Source: Phycisphaerales bacterium (GTDB lineage: Bacteria > Planctomycetota > Phycisphaerae > Phycisphaerales > SM1A02). Taken from it: a DNA stretch of 64,000 nt. The stretch's first letter is position 1; each line of letters begins with the position of its first letter. The notes beneath the pieces are model-generated. The model saw nothing but the letters and a program-made list of their open reading frames with translations, made no database searches and had not been told where the DNA came from. A program made the position numbers and the translations under genes. The stretch is from contig JAQWPT010000034.1 of assembly GCA_029245245.1 (NCBI GenBank), positions 124,001-188,000 of the forward strand, in the 5' to 3' direction. Below are positions 26,496-34,692 of the stretch, piece after piece.

Positions 26496-26954
26496 ATGAA
26501 CAAGAAGATTCTTACAATCGGATCATGGTTCGTCGCCTGCCTTGCCCTCGGGCTGCTGGCACCACGAGGCTTGGCTTCTCTCGATGCGGATCCCGGATTC
26601 AGTCTGGGAACCAATCCGACGGTCGTCAGCGATTACCGGGACATCCTTGCCCATTCCAACCAGGGCGGCAAGAAGAAGCAGAAGCTCCTCAAGTACAACC
26701 TTGCCGGCCGATCCATGCCCGGTCCGGTCCCCGGACCAGATGGAGACACGGGTGGTCTTCTGGTCGAGTTCAAGGAACCGACCATGCCGATCATTGGATA
26801 CACCAAGGACATCCAGGTTTTCGCACTGAACCTTACGAGCATGAGTCTTTCCGAAGGCTCCAGCGGAAACAGCGGTGGACTCGTTCCTGCTCCAGGTGGC
26901 CTGCTCCTGCTGGGGCTGGGCGCACTGGGACGCCGCAGGAAACGAAAAGCCTGA
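26496..26954 (+). CDS. Small exported protein with a PEP-CTERM-like (VPAPG) C-terminal sorting signal
   Basis: A 152-residue protein with an N-terminal signal peptide (hydrophobic 6-27, cleavage likely after GLA at about 27), a short unfamiliar body with a GPVPGPDGDTGG turn, and a C-terminal VPAPGGLLLLGLGALGRRR plus basic tail. That last part fits the PEP-CTERM type of signal handled by exosortases: short proline motif, hydrophobic helix, Arg-rich end. Exosortase itself is not in the window. A GAAAGGAGG ribosome site lies in the 15-nt gap after the HTH-TPR gene. The body has no recognised family. Confidence 0.7.
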   Translation: MNKKILTIGSWFVACLALGLLAPRGLASLDADPGFSLGTNPTVVSDYRDILAHSNQGGKKKQKLLKYNLAGRSMPGPVPGPDGDTGGLLVEFKEPTMPIIGYTKDIQVFALNLTSMSLSEGSSGNSGGLVPAPGGLLLLGLGALGRRRKRKA

Positions 26955-26972
26955 TTCACAGGAAACAATGAG

Positions 26973-26991
26973 CCGCTCCACCACGGAGCGG
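26973..26991 (+). terminator. Short hairpin after the VPAPG protein gene
   Basis: Arms CCGCTCC and GGAGCGG enclose a 5-nt loop, 18 bp after the stop codon. There is no U-tract, so it may act with the longer hairpin that follows at 27006-27034. Confidence 0.4.
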
Positions 26992-27005
26992 ACACGAAAC
27001 GCGCA

Positions 27006-27034
27006 CGACCCCGGGCCCAGTGGACCCGGGGTCG
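27006..27034. terminator. Strong hairpin between convergent genes
   Basis: Perfect 10-bp arms CGACCCCGGG and CCCGGGGTCG flank a 9-nt loop between the rightward VPAPG gene and the leftward methyltransferase gene. It could stop transcription from both sides, although neither side has a long U-tract. Confidence 0.55.
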
Positions 27035-27050
27035 CTGCATTCAGGCATGT

Positions 27051-28016
27051 TCATGCCGTACGACGAATCAAGGCCATGTAGAAGCCCGTCAGGCCCCCGC
27101 CCCCACCGGGAAGCAGACGCAGTGAATGGCGCAACGATGCGTCAAACTCCTGCTCCTGCCAACTCGTGAGGCCGGACGTTCCATTCGGGAGCTCCACCGA
27201 CATGGCTTCCAGGCTGTATTGGCCAGCGTGCTTCTTCAGCACACGATCAACAACGTGTTCATTCTCTTCTGGAGCGTAGGTGCACGTCGAGTACATGCAG
27301 CAGCCTCCGACGCGAAGCGTACGAAGAGCCGCGGAAAGCAGGCCCAGTTGCTGCCGGGCGAGCCGCCGAATACGACCTTCACTCCACTGGGCCAGGCCCT
27401 GGGGGTTCGATGCATGCAACATGCCTTCCCCACTGCAAGGCGCATCGACCAGCACCCGGTCAAAGCAATCGACATGCGAGGAACCGAAGGCTGCACCGGG
27501 ATGGCACGTGACTTCCGCGTTTGAGACGCCCAACTGGCGAAGATGAGCCCGCAGTTTGAACAGTCGCTGTCGACTCCGATCGTTTGCAACCAGGATCCCT
27601 GATCCCTGCTGGAGTTGGCTGATCAGCGTCGTCTTGCTCCCTGGCGCTGCGCAGAGATCAAGCACATCATGTCCCGGATCGATCGAGAGTCCAACGACCG
27701 CCGCCATGCTGGACAGGGACTGGATCCAGAGGTGCCCCTTGGCAAAGGCGTTCGTCTCCTGCACGGACGATCGGTCACCGCCATGCAGGCGGAATGCCCA
27801 CGGGTACCACGAAACCACCTCGGGCTCGAACCCACCCGCTTCCAGTTCGACATGCACGGCGTCACGAACCTGTTCGTCACCCTGCACCCGGACCGACAAC
27901 GGCCGAGGGCCGTGGATCGATGACAGCACAGCCCGGCAACCAGCCTCCCCCGCAATCTCATTCAGTCGTTCGGTAAAGGCTTCGGGCAATGATGGAGTCG
28001 AAGCATGTTCGCCCAT
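27051..28016 (-). CDS. NOL1/NOP2/Sun-family RNA (cytosine-5-) methyltransferase
   Basis: A 321-residue SAM-dependent RNA m5C methyltransferase. It has DLCAAPGSKTTLI (SAM motif I), VDAPCSGEGM with the release cysteine of the PCS motif, and YSTCTYAPEENE with the catalytic cysteine of TCT. There is no N-terminal NusB-like domain as in RsmB, so it is nearer to RsmF/YebU or archaeal types; target site unknown. The ATG at 28016 overlaps the kinase stop as TGATG, with an alternative GTG one codon upstream. It is the last gene of the sigma factor-kinase operon. Confidence 0.88.
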   Translation of the reverse strand: MGEHASTPSLPEAFTERLNEIAGEAGCRAVLSSIHGPRPLSVRVQGDEQVRDAVHVELEAGGFEPEVVSWYPWAFRLHGGDRSSVQETNAFAKGHLWIQSLSSMAAVVGLSIDPGHDVLDLCAAPGSKTTLISQLQQGSGILVANDRSRQRLFKLRAHLRQLGVSNAEVTCHPGAAFGSSHVDCFDRVLVDAPCSGEGMLHASNPQGLAQWSEGRIRRLARQQLGLLSAALRTLRVGGCCMYSTCTYAPEENEHVVDRVLKKHAGQYSLEAMSVELPNGTSGLTSWQEQEFDASLRHSLRLLPGGGGGLTGFYMALIRRTA

Positions 28017-30544
28017 CACTTGCCGTCCTGGGCCTGTTCGATGCGTTGGGACCAGAGTGTCATCTGGGTGGTGTCCCCGGTCGCCTCGTAGAGATCACGC
28101 AGGCCGTTCATCGCCCGGAAAGTCTGTCGATGGCCGCTGCCGTACTTGTCGGCAAGGAGGCGATGTCCGTTGATCAGCAGGACCTCCGCTTCCTGATGCT
28201 GTCCCAATCGTGACAACGCCAGGGCCAGACCGACCTCCTGCTCGGCGGCCTGCCAGCTCTCGGGCCCATAGGAACGTCGACAGATGCTCAGCGATCGCTG
28301 GTAGGTATCGCGAGCGGCCTCGTATTGGCCCAGCTTGAACAGGACCTGGCCATACACGTTCGAGGCATTGGCGACGACTGAATGGTTCGGTCCGAAACGG
28401 GACTGGAAGACTTCAATCGCTTCCCGCAGGTGCGGCTCCGCATCGAGGTTCTTGTCCATCTTGTGCAGCACCGATCCAAGACCAAGCAGCGACTTGCCGA
28501 TTTCCGAATGCCCCTCGGGGTAGAACCGGCGACGCTGCGCGAGGGACTCGCGATGAAGCGACTCCGCCTCCTCCAGTCGATCACGCTGCCACATCACGAC
28601 CGCGAGATTGGTCAGGATCGTTGCGCTCATGGGTGACACCGCCTGCCCATTGTCGCGCAGATCCGCCAAGGCCTCCCGGTAGAGTTTCTCAGCCTCGTCA
28701 GATTCCTTGCGCTTGCGATGCAGCCTCGCCATCGTGATCTTGAGTTCGGTGATGTCAATCAGGTCCGGATTCGTATCCTTCATTCGCAGTTGGAGCGACT
28801 CGTTCGCCTGTGCCATCGCCTCATCGATCTTTCCCTCGCTCTCGGCGACCCGCCCCAGGGCGTGCAGAGTCGCAGCACGATCTGACAGATCACCCGGTCC
28901 ATCCCAGATCGCCAGGCATGCCTCGAAGGAACTCCGGGCCTCTTCGATTTCCCCGAGCACCAGGTACAGGTAGCCGAGGTCGTATCGACTCTCGGCCACG
29001 GGCAGGGAATCAACGCCAATCGCATCGATCCGCAACTGGAGCGAGTTCTCCAGGTGCGACCTGGCCTCCGGCAGCTTGTCCAATGCAAGATAGGTGTTGC
29101 CGATCGCTTCCAGGAGCGCCGACTGGACTTCCGGCTCCACGACACTTCGCTGGTCCGCGATGCGAGCCGCCTGGTCGATCATCTCCCGAACCGTCAACTC
29201 CGTTCCAAGCCCATGTTCCGGCTGGAGTGATTCGATGATGTCCGTGTACATGTCGGTCACTTCGCCACGCATCCGGGACTCTCGTTCCACTGCAACCAGA
29301 CGCTCCCCCGCGATCCGCTCGGCCTTGACCGCCCGATACCAGAGTATGGACATGGAAATGGAAACCAGGACAAGGGCCAGGACCACCCCCGTACCGACCA
29401 TCAACGGCAGTCGATAGCGACGCATGACCTTCCCCAGCACGTAGGAGGCATTGTCACGCATCGCCTCGACAGGCTCGCCATCAAGGTAATTCTGCAGGTC
29501 CTGGGCGAAGGCAGCCGCAGACTGGTAGCGATGGTCTGGATCCTTCTCGAGCGACTTGAGGACGATTGCCTGCAAGTCACGCTTGATGCCCGGCTCGTGG
29601 CGGGTCAGCGGCGCCGCTTCGGTGGAAGTGATGTTCTTGATGATGTCCGCCACCGAGCCACGGACTGGATACGGGTGCTCCTCCGTAAGGAGCTCATAGA
29701 GGATGAGGCCCAGTGCGTACACGTCGCTTCGGGTATCGACGGCATCCGCATCACCCTTGACCTGTTCGGGTGACGCATAGGCGAAGGTGCCAACGAACTC
29801 CCCGGTCAGGGTCGCCTCGGTCCCCGATGACGGACCAATGACCTTGGCCACCCCGAAATCAAAGACCTTCGGTGTGCCAGTGCGGTCAACCATGATGTTC
29901 CCGGGCTTCAGATCCCGGTGAATGATGCCACGCTGGTGGGCATACTGGATGGCATGGCAGATCGAAATGAACTGCTGGATTCGGATTCGGAATGAATCCT
30001 CGTGATCATCAGGCAGTGTATCCCGGCCGAAGATGTGGGCACGGGACAGGGGAACACCCTTGATGAATTCCATGACGAAGAAACTGCTGCCGTCTGGAAG
30101 CGAACCACTGTCGTATACGGTCACGATATTTTCGTGACGGAGGGAGGCGATCAGTTCGACTTCCCGCTCGAAGCGCTGGCGGGCCCGCTCACTGGCGAGT
30201 GCACCGCCAAGCATGACCTTGATGGCGACGATGCGCTTGGTGTTTTCCTGGAGTCCCTTGTAAACGACTCCCTGCCCACCACGAAAGACCTCATTGATGA
30301 TCCGGTAGCCCTCGATCTGCTGGCGTGGAGGACCGGACTTGGTGGCGCCGGGCATCGTCGACCATGCGCCGGCAAGTTTTGTCAGGAAGTCGTTTTCCTC
30401 CTGGATGCGAACGACCTCACGCATCAACTCCGTGTTGGATTCGATCTGGCCAACAAGCGTGGGGTCTTCGAGCTCACCCGCTGCATAGGCTTCGATCAGG
30501 TCGCGGGGAAAGGGAAGGGAATCGTCTCGATTCGTGGAACTCAC
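28016..30544 (-). CDS. Membrane Ser/Thr protein kinase with C-terminal TPR-type sensor region
   Basis: An 842-residue protein kinase. After a 75-residue N-terminal segment resembling anti-sigma-like leaders (LIEAYAAGELEDP), the kinase domain (about 80-345) has all key parts: FRGGQGVVYKG loop, K109 in VAIKV, HRDLKPGNI with D211, DFG at 229-231 and ASPEQ. One membrane helix spans about 380-402; the C-terminal 440 residues are helical repeats with TPR features such as ALEAIGNTYLALDKLPEAR. It starts at GTG 30544, overlapping the sigma-factor stop as GTGA. Repeats outside and kinase inside would suit a sensor; topology is inferred. Confidence 0.9.
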   Translation of the reverse strand: MSSTNRDDSLPFPRDLIEAYAAGELEDPTLVGQIESNTELMREVVRIQEENDFLTKLAGAWSTMPGATKSGPPRQQIEGYRIINEVFRGGQGVVYKGLQENTKRIVAIKVMLGGALASERARQRFEREVELIASLRHENIVTVYDSGSLPDGSSFFVMEFIKGVPLSRAHIFGRDTLPDDHEDSFRIRIQQFISICHAIQYAHQRGIIHRDLKPGNIMVDRTGTPKVFDFGVAKVIGPSSGTEATLTGEFVGTFAYASPEQVKGDADAVDTRSDVYALGLILYELLTEEHPYPVRGSVADIIKNITSTEAAPLTRHEPGIKRDLQAIVLKSLEKDPDHRYQSAAAFAQDLQNYLDGEPVEAMRDNASYVLGKVMRRYRLPLMVGTGVVLALVLVSISMSILWYRAVKAERIAGERLVAVERESRMRGEVTDMYTDIIESLQPEHGLGTELTVREMIDQAARIADQRSVVEPEVQSALLEAIGNTYLALDKLPEARSHLENSLQLRIDAIGVDSLPVAESRYDLGYLYLVLGEIEEARSSFEACLAIWDGPGDLSDRAATLHALGRVAESEGKIDEAMAQANESLQLRMKDTNPDLIDITELKITMARLHRKRKESDEAEKLYREALADLRDNGQAVSPMSATILTNLAVVMWQRDRLEEAESLHRESLAQRRRFYPEGHSEIGKSLLGLGSVLHKMDKNLDAEPHLREAIEVFQSRFGPNHSVVANASNVYGQVLFKLGQYEAARDTYQRSLSICRRSYGPESWQAAEQEVGLALALSRLGQHQEAEVLLINGHRLLADKYGSGHRQTFRAMNGLRDLYEATGDTTQMTLWSQRIEQAQDGK

Positions 30545-31158
30545 GAATCCACCTCGTAGAGGTTCTTCAGGCGCTCGACGATTTCACGCAACTTCGTCGT
30601 TACCCGGCTCTTGGCCACGTACACATCGTGTGCCTTCATCTCCAGGATCTCACCCACCGCTTCCACCTCGCGACGATCAAACACGATCATCTCGAAGGCC
30701 CGGATGGATTTCTCAGTGGTTCGCGTGGTTCGGCGGAGTTCCTCGACCGATTGGCGAAGAATCGATCGCTCCATTTCCTGGTCCCAGATGTCCTCCAACG
30801 ACCGCTCGTCGGGTACCTCCATGGCGGATGAATGACCGACCTTCTCCTTGCGTCGGCCCCGGGAACGCTGGAAATCGATCACTCGATGGCGGGCAATACC
30901 GACAACCCAACTTCTCAGCCGACCTCGCTCCCGCGAGTACCGACCCTCTCGGTAGTCTCGGAGGAACTGCAGCAGCGTGTCCTGGGCGACATCATCGGAT
31001 TCACTGTCATTGAGGCCGAGTCGTCGGCAAACTCCGACGATGATGGGACGATAGCGATCGTCGAACACCTGCCAGACGACAGAGTCCTGGACGTCGTACA
31101 GACCTTCAAGGAGGGCTGTCGTCGTCGTGGTCCGCATCAAGTCATCGTGGCGGTCCAT
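30541..31158 (-). CDS. ECF-type RNA polymerase sigma factor
   Basis: A 205-residue sigma-70 family protein of the extracytoplasmic function type. The region 2 segment reads NDSESDDVAQDTLLQFLRDY and RLRSWVVGIARHRVIDFQRSRGR; a region 4 helix-turn-helix-like segment (AVGEILEMKAHDVYVAKSRVTTKLRE) lies near the C-terminus. In planctomycetes such factors are often encoded with Ser/Thr kinases, as here, and control through the kinase is likely. The kinase gene overlaps its stop codon. AAGGA sits right before the ATG; a second ATG seven codons later is an alternative. There is no typical anti-sigma gene. Confidence 0.88.
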   Translation of the reverse strand: MDRHDDLMRTTTTTALLEGLYDVQDSVVWQVFDDRYRPIIVGVCRRLGLNDSESDDVAQDTLLQFLRDYREGRYSRERGRLRSWVVGIARHRVIDFQRSRGRRKEKVGHSSAMEVPDERSLEDIWDQEMERSILRQSVEELRRTTRTTEKSIRAFEMIVFDRREVEAVGEILEMKAHDVYVAKSRVTTKLREIVERLKNLYEVDS

Positions 31159-31220
31159 TCCTTGCTCACTGTATCAGAATCCTCTGGGGGGACACCACTG
31201 ACCAGCAGTGGCGCAAGAAA

Positions 31221-31249
31221 CAGGGCCGGCTCCAATGGAACCGGCCCTG
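31221..31249 (-). terminator. Terminator of the cold-shock gene
   Basis: Arms CAGGGCCGG and CCGGCCCTG, extended by a mispaired C/A and a TCC/GGA segment, form a long hairpin 24 bp after the cold-shock stop. On the minus strand it is followed by TTTCTTG, a usable U-rich tail. Confidence 0.65.
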
Positions 31250-31272
31250 TTGCAAATGTCATCCGCTGATGA

Positions 31273-31479
31273 TCAGCCGTCGATCTCCACGTTGACGGCC
31301 TTGGGACCCTTCTGACCATCCACCACCTCGTAGGTGACGCGCTGGCCCTCGGTGAGGGTGGAGACACCCTCAGTCTTGATTTCAGTGATGTGGACAAATA
31401 GATCCTTCTCGCCTTCGTCCGGCTTGATGAATCCAAATCCCTTTTGATCAAAGTAGCGACCGATTGTTCCAGTAGGCAT
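31273..31479 (-). CDS. csp: Cold-shock domain protein
   Basis: A 68-residue single-stranded nucleic acid chaperone of the CspA family. RNP1 is KGFGFI and RNP2 is LFVHI; the ending VNVEIDG is usual. The ATG at 31479 gives the family length; six more in-frame codons to a TTG are less likely. A leader of about 75 nt is predicted from a TGCTACAAT promoter element at 31563-31571, a common arrangement for regulated cold-shock mRNAs. A hairpin follows the gene. Confidence 0.93.
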   Translation of the reverse strand: MPTGTIGRYFDQKGFGFIKPDEGEKDLFVHITEIKTEGVSTLTEGQRVTYEVVDGQKGPKAVNVEIDG

Positions 31480-31562
31480 CTGTTTCTTCACTTTCAAACT
31501 TTAAGAACTCGGCCTGCTTCCCCCACAGGATACGTACGCTCGGGTTGGCAGGCTCACGCTGT

Positions 31563-31571
31563 ATTGTAGCA
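31563..31571 (-). promoter_or_regulatory. Extended -10 promoter element for the cold-shock gene
   Basis: On the minus strand the sequence reads TGCTACAAT, a TGn extended -10 with TACAAT. The hexamer 17 bp upstream is a poor -35 (TTTCGG), as is usual for extended -10 promoters. It would give a leader of about 75 nt. Confidence 0.45.
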
Positions 31572-31840
31572 GCAGCCATCACCTGCCGAAACCAGGGCAG
31601 ATATGGCCTTGTGGGGCTGGAAACAGCACTTGCAGAGGCTGCCAGTTGGAGCCCCGCCGCTTCAGAGGCAACTCTCCACCCTCCATGCACCATTATCTTG
31701 ATGCCTCGACAAACCGAAATTCGAGCAGGATCAGGATCACCGAAGTGATTCAGCAAGTTGAATCGCAAGCTGCCCCATCATGGAGACACAGTCGTATCCC
31801 TCTCACCTGTGAGCCAGGCGGGCCAGCGATTGACACGCTC

Positions 31841-31871
31841 AAAAATAAAACACCGCCTGTTCCAGGCGGTG
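31841..31871 (-). terminator. Intrinsic terminator of tRNA-Lys
   Basis: Perfect 9-bp arms CACCGCCTG and CAGGCGGTG with a 3-nt loop, followed on the minus strand by TTTTATTTTT. It starts 7 bp after the tRNA 3' end. This is the clearest intrinsic terminator in the window. Confidence 0.88.
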
Positions 31872-31877
31872 CTGCAA

Positions 31878-31950
<73 letters not shown>

Positions 31951-31961
31951 TGAAGGTAAAA

Positions 31962-31990
31962 AGTGTACGAGCCGGGCTCGGTCCTGTCGA
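31962..31990 (-). promoter_or_regulatory. Sigma-70-type promoter of tRNA-Lys
   Basis: On the minus strand TCGACA (31990-31985) and TACACT (31967-31962) are separated by 17 bp, and the -10 ends 11 bp before the mature tRNA start. Both boxes match the standard consensus at five and four of six positions. Confidence 0.6.
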
Positions 31991-32055
31991 GCCAGACCGA
32001 CGGAGACTCAGCCACAGTTGGCGATCAGTTGGATGAGGTCCACGACATTGACCAA

Positions 32056-33273
32056 TCACATTGATGCAGAGCCGGACTCTGCGGCCGGCGGCACGGCCGT
32101 CATGGTCGGAGCGTCCTGCTGCAGTTCCTGTACCACATCGATGACAATCTCCGCACCCCGCTGCAGTTCCGACTGCGTCGTTTCACGGGACATGCTGAAT
32201 CGGACCGCTCCGTAGGGCACGTCCGCCACCTGGCAGGGCTGGCGACCGATCGCCTCGATGACCTTCGAGGGCTTCAACGCCCCGGAGGAACATGCTGATC
32301 CGGACGAGGCACAGACACCGCGTTCAGAAAGCATCAGCAGTACCAACTCCGGTTCCAGTTCTGGAAAGCCAATGCTTGTCGTGGACCACATCCGGGGAAC
32401 GTCACGACCATTGACACAGGCGTCGGGAATTCGGCTCACGATGGACTGTTCGAATGCATCACGCAACGGAGCCATCCGGTCCGGTCCACCCTCTTCGAAC
32501 CAACAGGATGACAATCGGCAGGCCTCACCGAGTCCCACGATCCCCGGGACGTTTTCTGTCCCCCCTCGTCGGGATCGCTCCTGGCCTCCGCCGATTACGA
32601 GCGGGTGGCACGACACCCCGGTGCGAGCGAACAGGACTCCAACACCTTTGGGGCCATGGAACTTGTGCGATGCGAAGCTGATCATGTCAAACGGGATGGT
32701 CGACACATCGGCCGGCATCTTTCCCACCCACTGTGTCGCGTCGCTGTGAAACAGAACTCCATGCTCCTGGCAGAGCGAAGCGATACGATCCACCGGTTCG
32801 ATGACACCGGTCTCGTTGTTGGCCCACATCACCGTCACCAGTGCCACCTCATCGCCCCGTGACCGGAGAATCTCCTCCAGGGAGTCGCAGTCGACGACTC
32901 CACTGGAGTCGTGGGCAAGCATGAGTGTCTCGATCCCGTCACTCTGGAGATCTTCCAGCAATTCATGGACCGCGGAATGTTCGACCTGACTGGTGATCAC
33001 CAGCCGGCGATCAGGGCGACTGCGCAGGGCCGAGCGGATCGCGGTATTGACCGACTCCGTACCGCCACCACTGAATACGATTTCACGCGCCTGGGCTCCG
33101 ATGAAGGAAGCCACCTGTTCTCGAGCCTCGTCGACTCGACGCCTGGCCTGCTGCCCGAGCCGATGAATGCTCGAAGGATTCGCCCACGCATTCGTCAGTA
33201 CCTGGTGCATGGCCTCCAGCACACTGGGGGCGGCTGGGGTGGTCGCATTGTGATCGAGGTAGATCATGTCCAT
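32056..33273 (-). CDS. Cysteine desulfurase (NifS/IscS family)
   Basis: A 405-residue PLP enzyme that takes sulfur from cysteine for Fe-S clusters and tRNA thiolation. It begins MDMIYLDHNATTPAAPSVLEAM, carries SQVEHSAVHE, the PLP lysine in SHKFHGPKG, RGGTENVPGIVG, and the catalytic cysteine in SSGSACSSG. The short Cys loop is of the IscS/NifS class. The ATG at 33273 follows GGAAA; 47 further in-frame codons upstream overlap the tRNA-Leu promoter and are unlikely. No IscU gene lies beside it. It sits between two tRNA genes. Confidence 0.92.
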   Translation of the reverse strand: MDMIYLDHNATTPAAPSVLEAMHQVLTNAWANPSSIHRLGQQARRRVDEAREQVASFIGAQAREIVFSGGGTESVNTAIRSALRSRPDRRLVITSQVEHSAVHELLEDLQSDGIETLMLAHDSSGVVDCDSLEEILRSRGDEVALVTVMWANNETGVIEPVDRIASLCQEHGVLFHSDATQWVGKMPADVSTIPFDMISFASHKFHGPKGVGVLFARTGVSCHPLVIGGGQERSRRGGTENVPGIVGLGEACRLSSCWFEEGGPDRMAPLRDAFEQSIVSRIPDACVNGRDVPRMWSTTSIGFPELEPELVLLMLSERGVCASSGSACSSGALKPSKVIEAIGRQPCQVADVPYGAVRFSMSRETTQSELQRGAEIVIDVVQELQQDAPTMTAVPPAAESGSASM

Positions 33274-33381
33274 GGGTGCGTTTCCAGCATTGGATTGTAC
33301 GAACGGATGGCCACCACCGGAAGGATGAATCACCGTTTCACAGGTCCAAGGACCCCTGCATGGCCTTGAGATCGCACATGA

Positions 33382-33409
33382 TTGAACTTTCCTGCACTGC
33401 AGGTACCAT
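33382..33409 (+). promoter_or_regulatory. Probable promoter of tRNA-Leu
   Basis: TTGAAC and TACCAT are separated by 16 bp, and the -10 ends 18 bp before the mature tRNA. The -35 is a fair match, the -10 a weaker one. Confidence 0.45.
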
Positions 33410-33427
33410 TCCACATCTGCACCCCAC

Positions 33428-33513
33428 GCGGCTGTGGCGGAATTGGCAGACGCGCTAGATTCAGATTCTAGTGGGAGTAATATCCCGTGGAGGTTCGACT
33501 CCTCTCAGCCGCA
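33428..33513 (+). tRNA. tRNA-Leu (anticodon CAG)
   Basis: An 86-nt class II tRNA. The acceptor GCGGCTG pairs with CAGCCGC, the D-arm region contains GGAATTGGCAGACGC, the anticodon arm CTAGA-TTCAGAT-TCTAG gives CAG for CUG codons, a long variable arm follows (GGGAGTAATATCCC), and the T-arm has GGTTCGACTCC. The discriminator is A, as leucine tRNAs require, and CCA is not encoded. Confidence 0.95.
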
Positions 33514-33532
33514 TTCCCCTCCAGGCAGGACA

Positions 33533-33568
33533 ATGCCCGGACCAATGGTTCTCCATCGGCCCGGGCAT
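33533..33568 (-). terminator. Hairpin between tRNA-Leu and the recA stop
   Basis: Arms ATGCCCGG and CCGGGCAT flank a 20-nt loop between the convergent tRNA-Leu and recA genes. U-tracts are weak on both sides, so it is a candidate terminator only. Confidence 0.4.
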
Positions 33569-33600
33569 CAGAACCCTTCTGAATCCTGTTGATGCAAGGA

Positions 33601-34692
33601 TCAACCTGCGGAGATCTGCTCCGCGGGGCCTTCCGCTGCCTCTACTGGTGCCTCTTCTGGTGCCGTGTCAGCACCCTCCGGGGCTTCAGCGAGCCCCTTG
33701 GCAACCATGATGCGATCTCGAACTTCAGCGAAGAGATCCGGGTTGTCGCGGAAGAACTGCTTCGAGTTCTCACGCCCCTGGCCAACTCGAAGATCACCAT
33801 AACTGAACCACGCACCGGCCTTCTTGACGATGTTCTCGGCCACTGCCAGGTCCAGCAGGTCGCCGGAGGTACTGATGCCTTCGTTGAACATGATGTCGAA
33901 CTCGGCATCACGGAACGGCGGAGCGAGCTTGTTCTTGACGACTCGGGCGCGAACCCGGTTACCGATGTTCTGATCGCCATCCTTGATGGCACCGATGCGC
34001 CGGATGTCAATCCGAACGGATGAATAGAACTTGAGTGCGCGACCACCGGGAGTCGTTTCCGGCGATCCGAACATCACTCCGATCTTTTCCCGCAACTGGT
34101 TGATGAAGATCACTGTCACATCGCTCTTGGCGATGGCACCAGTGAGTTTTCGCATGGCCTGGCTCATCAAGCGTGCCTGCAGCCCCACGTGCGTGTCACC
34201 CATCTCGCCCTCGATCTCCGCTCGCGGGATCAGAGCTGCAACGGAGTCGATCACGACCACGCTGACGGCGCCGGATCGAACCAGGAGTTCGCAGATCTCA
34301 AGTGCCTGTTCACCGGTATCGGGTTGCGAAACAAGCAGGCTCTCGAGATCGACACCCAGTCGACGGGCCCATGTCGGATCCAATGCGTGCTCCGCATCAA
34401 TGAACGCAGCCACCCCACCGTCCTTCTGTGCGTGAGCGGCCACTGTCAGTGCCAATGTCGTCTTGCCGGAGGATTCCGGGCCGAAGATCTCGACGATCCG
34501 GCCGCGGGGAATGCCCCGACCACCAAGCGCGATATCCAGACTCAGGCACCCGGTGCCGATTCCTGGAATCGCCCGGTTCCCATCGTTGAGCCGCATGATC
34601 GAGCCTTCTCCGAACATCTGGTCGATCTGACTGATGGCCCGGTCCAGCGCTTGGCCCCTTCCTGCTTCATCCTTGCTGCTTTTCTTGCTCAT
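33601..34692 (-). CDS. recA: Recombinase RecA
   Basis: RecA forms filaments on single-stranded DNA for recombination and for SOS activation. Walker A is GPESSGKTT, followed by [32 protein letters not shown], and the L2-region [22 protein letters not shown]. The chosen ATG at 34692 gives 363 residues and follows AAAGGA; an upstream ATG at 34821 would add 43 Lys/Arg/Ser-rich residues and also has a purine-rich site (AAAGGGG). The C-terminus ends in an acidic Ala/Glu/Pro tail. Four TTCGG boxes lie upstream at 34901-34940 and may control it. Confidence 0.95.
   Translation of the reverse strand: MSKKSSKDEAGRGQALDRAISQIDQMFGEGSIMRLNDGNRAIPGIGTGCLSLDIALGGRGIPRGRIVEIFGPESSGKTTLALTVAAHAQKDGGVAAFIDAEHALDPTWARRLGVDLESLLVSQPDTGEQALEICELLVRSGAVSVVVIDSVAALIPRAEIEGEMGDTHVGLQARLMSQAMRKLTGAIAKSDVTVIFINQLREKIGVMFGSPETTPGGRALKFYSSVRIDIRRIGAIKDGDQNIGNRVRARVVKNKLAPPFRDAEFDIMFNEGISTSGDLLDLAVAENIVKKAGAWFSYGDLRVGQGRENSKQFFRDNPDLFAEVRDRIMVAKGLAEAPEGADTAPEEAPVEAAEGPAEQISAG

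Larger units (their letters stand above)
31480..31877. other. Intergenic region between the cold-shock gene and tRNA-Lys
   Basis: About 400 bp without a convincing gene. It holds the cold-shock leader and promoter (to about 31571) and the tRNA-Lys terminator (31841-31871). The middle part, about 31572-31840, shows no motif I can name. A leftward 106-codon frame here lacks family features and is read as chance. Confidence 0.6.

Noticed and set aside
31448-31768. Leftward 106-codon frame overlapping the cold-shock start
   Set aside because: No family similarity; it covers a promoter-like element and the cold-shock start.
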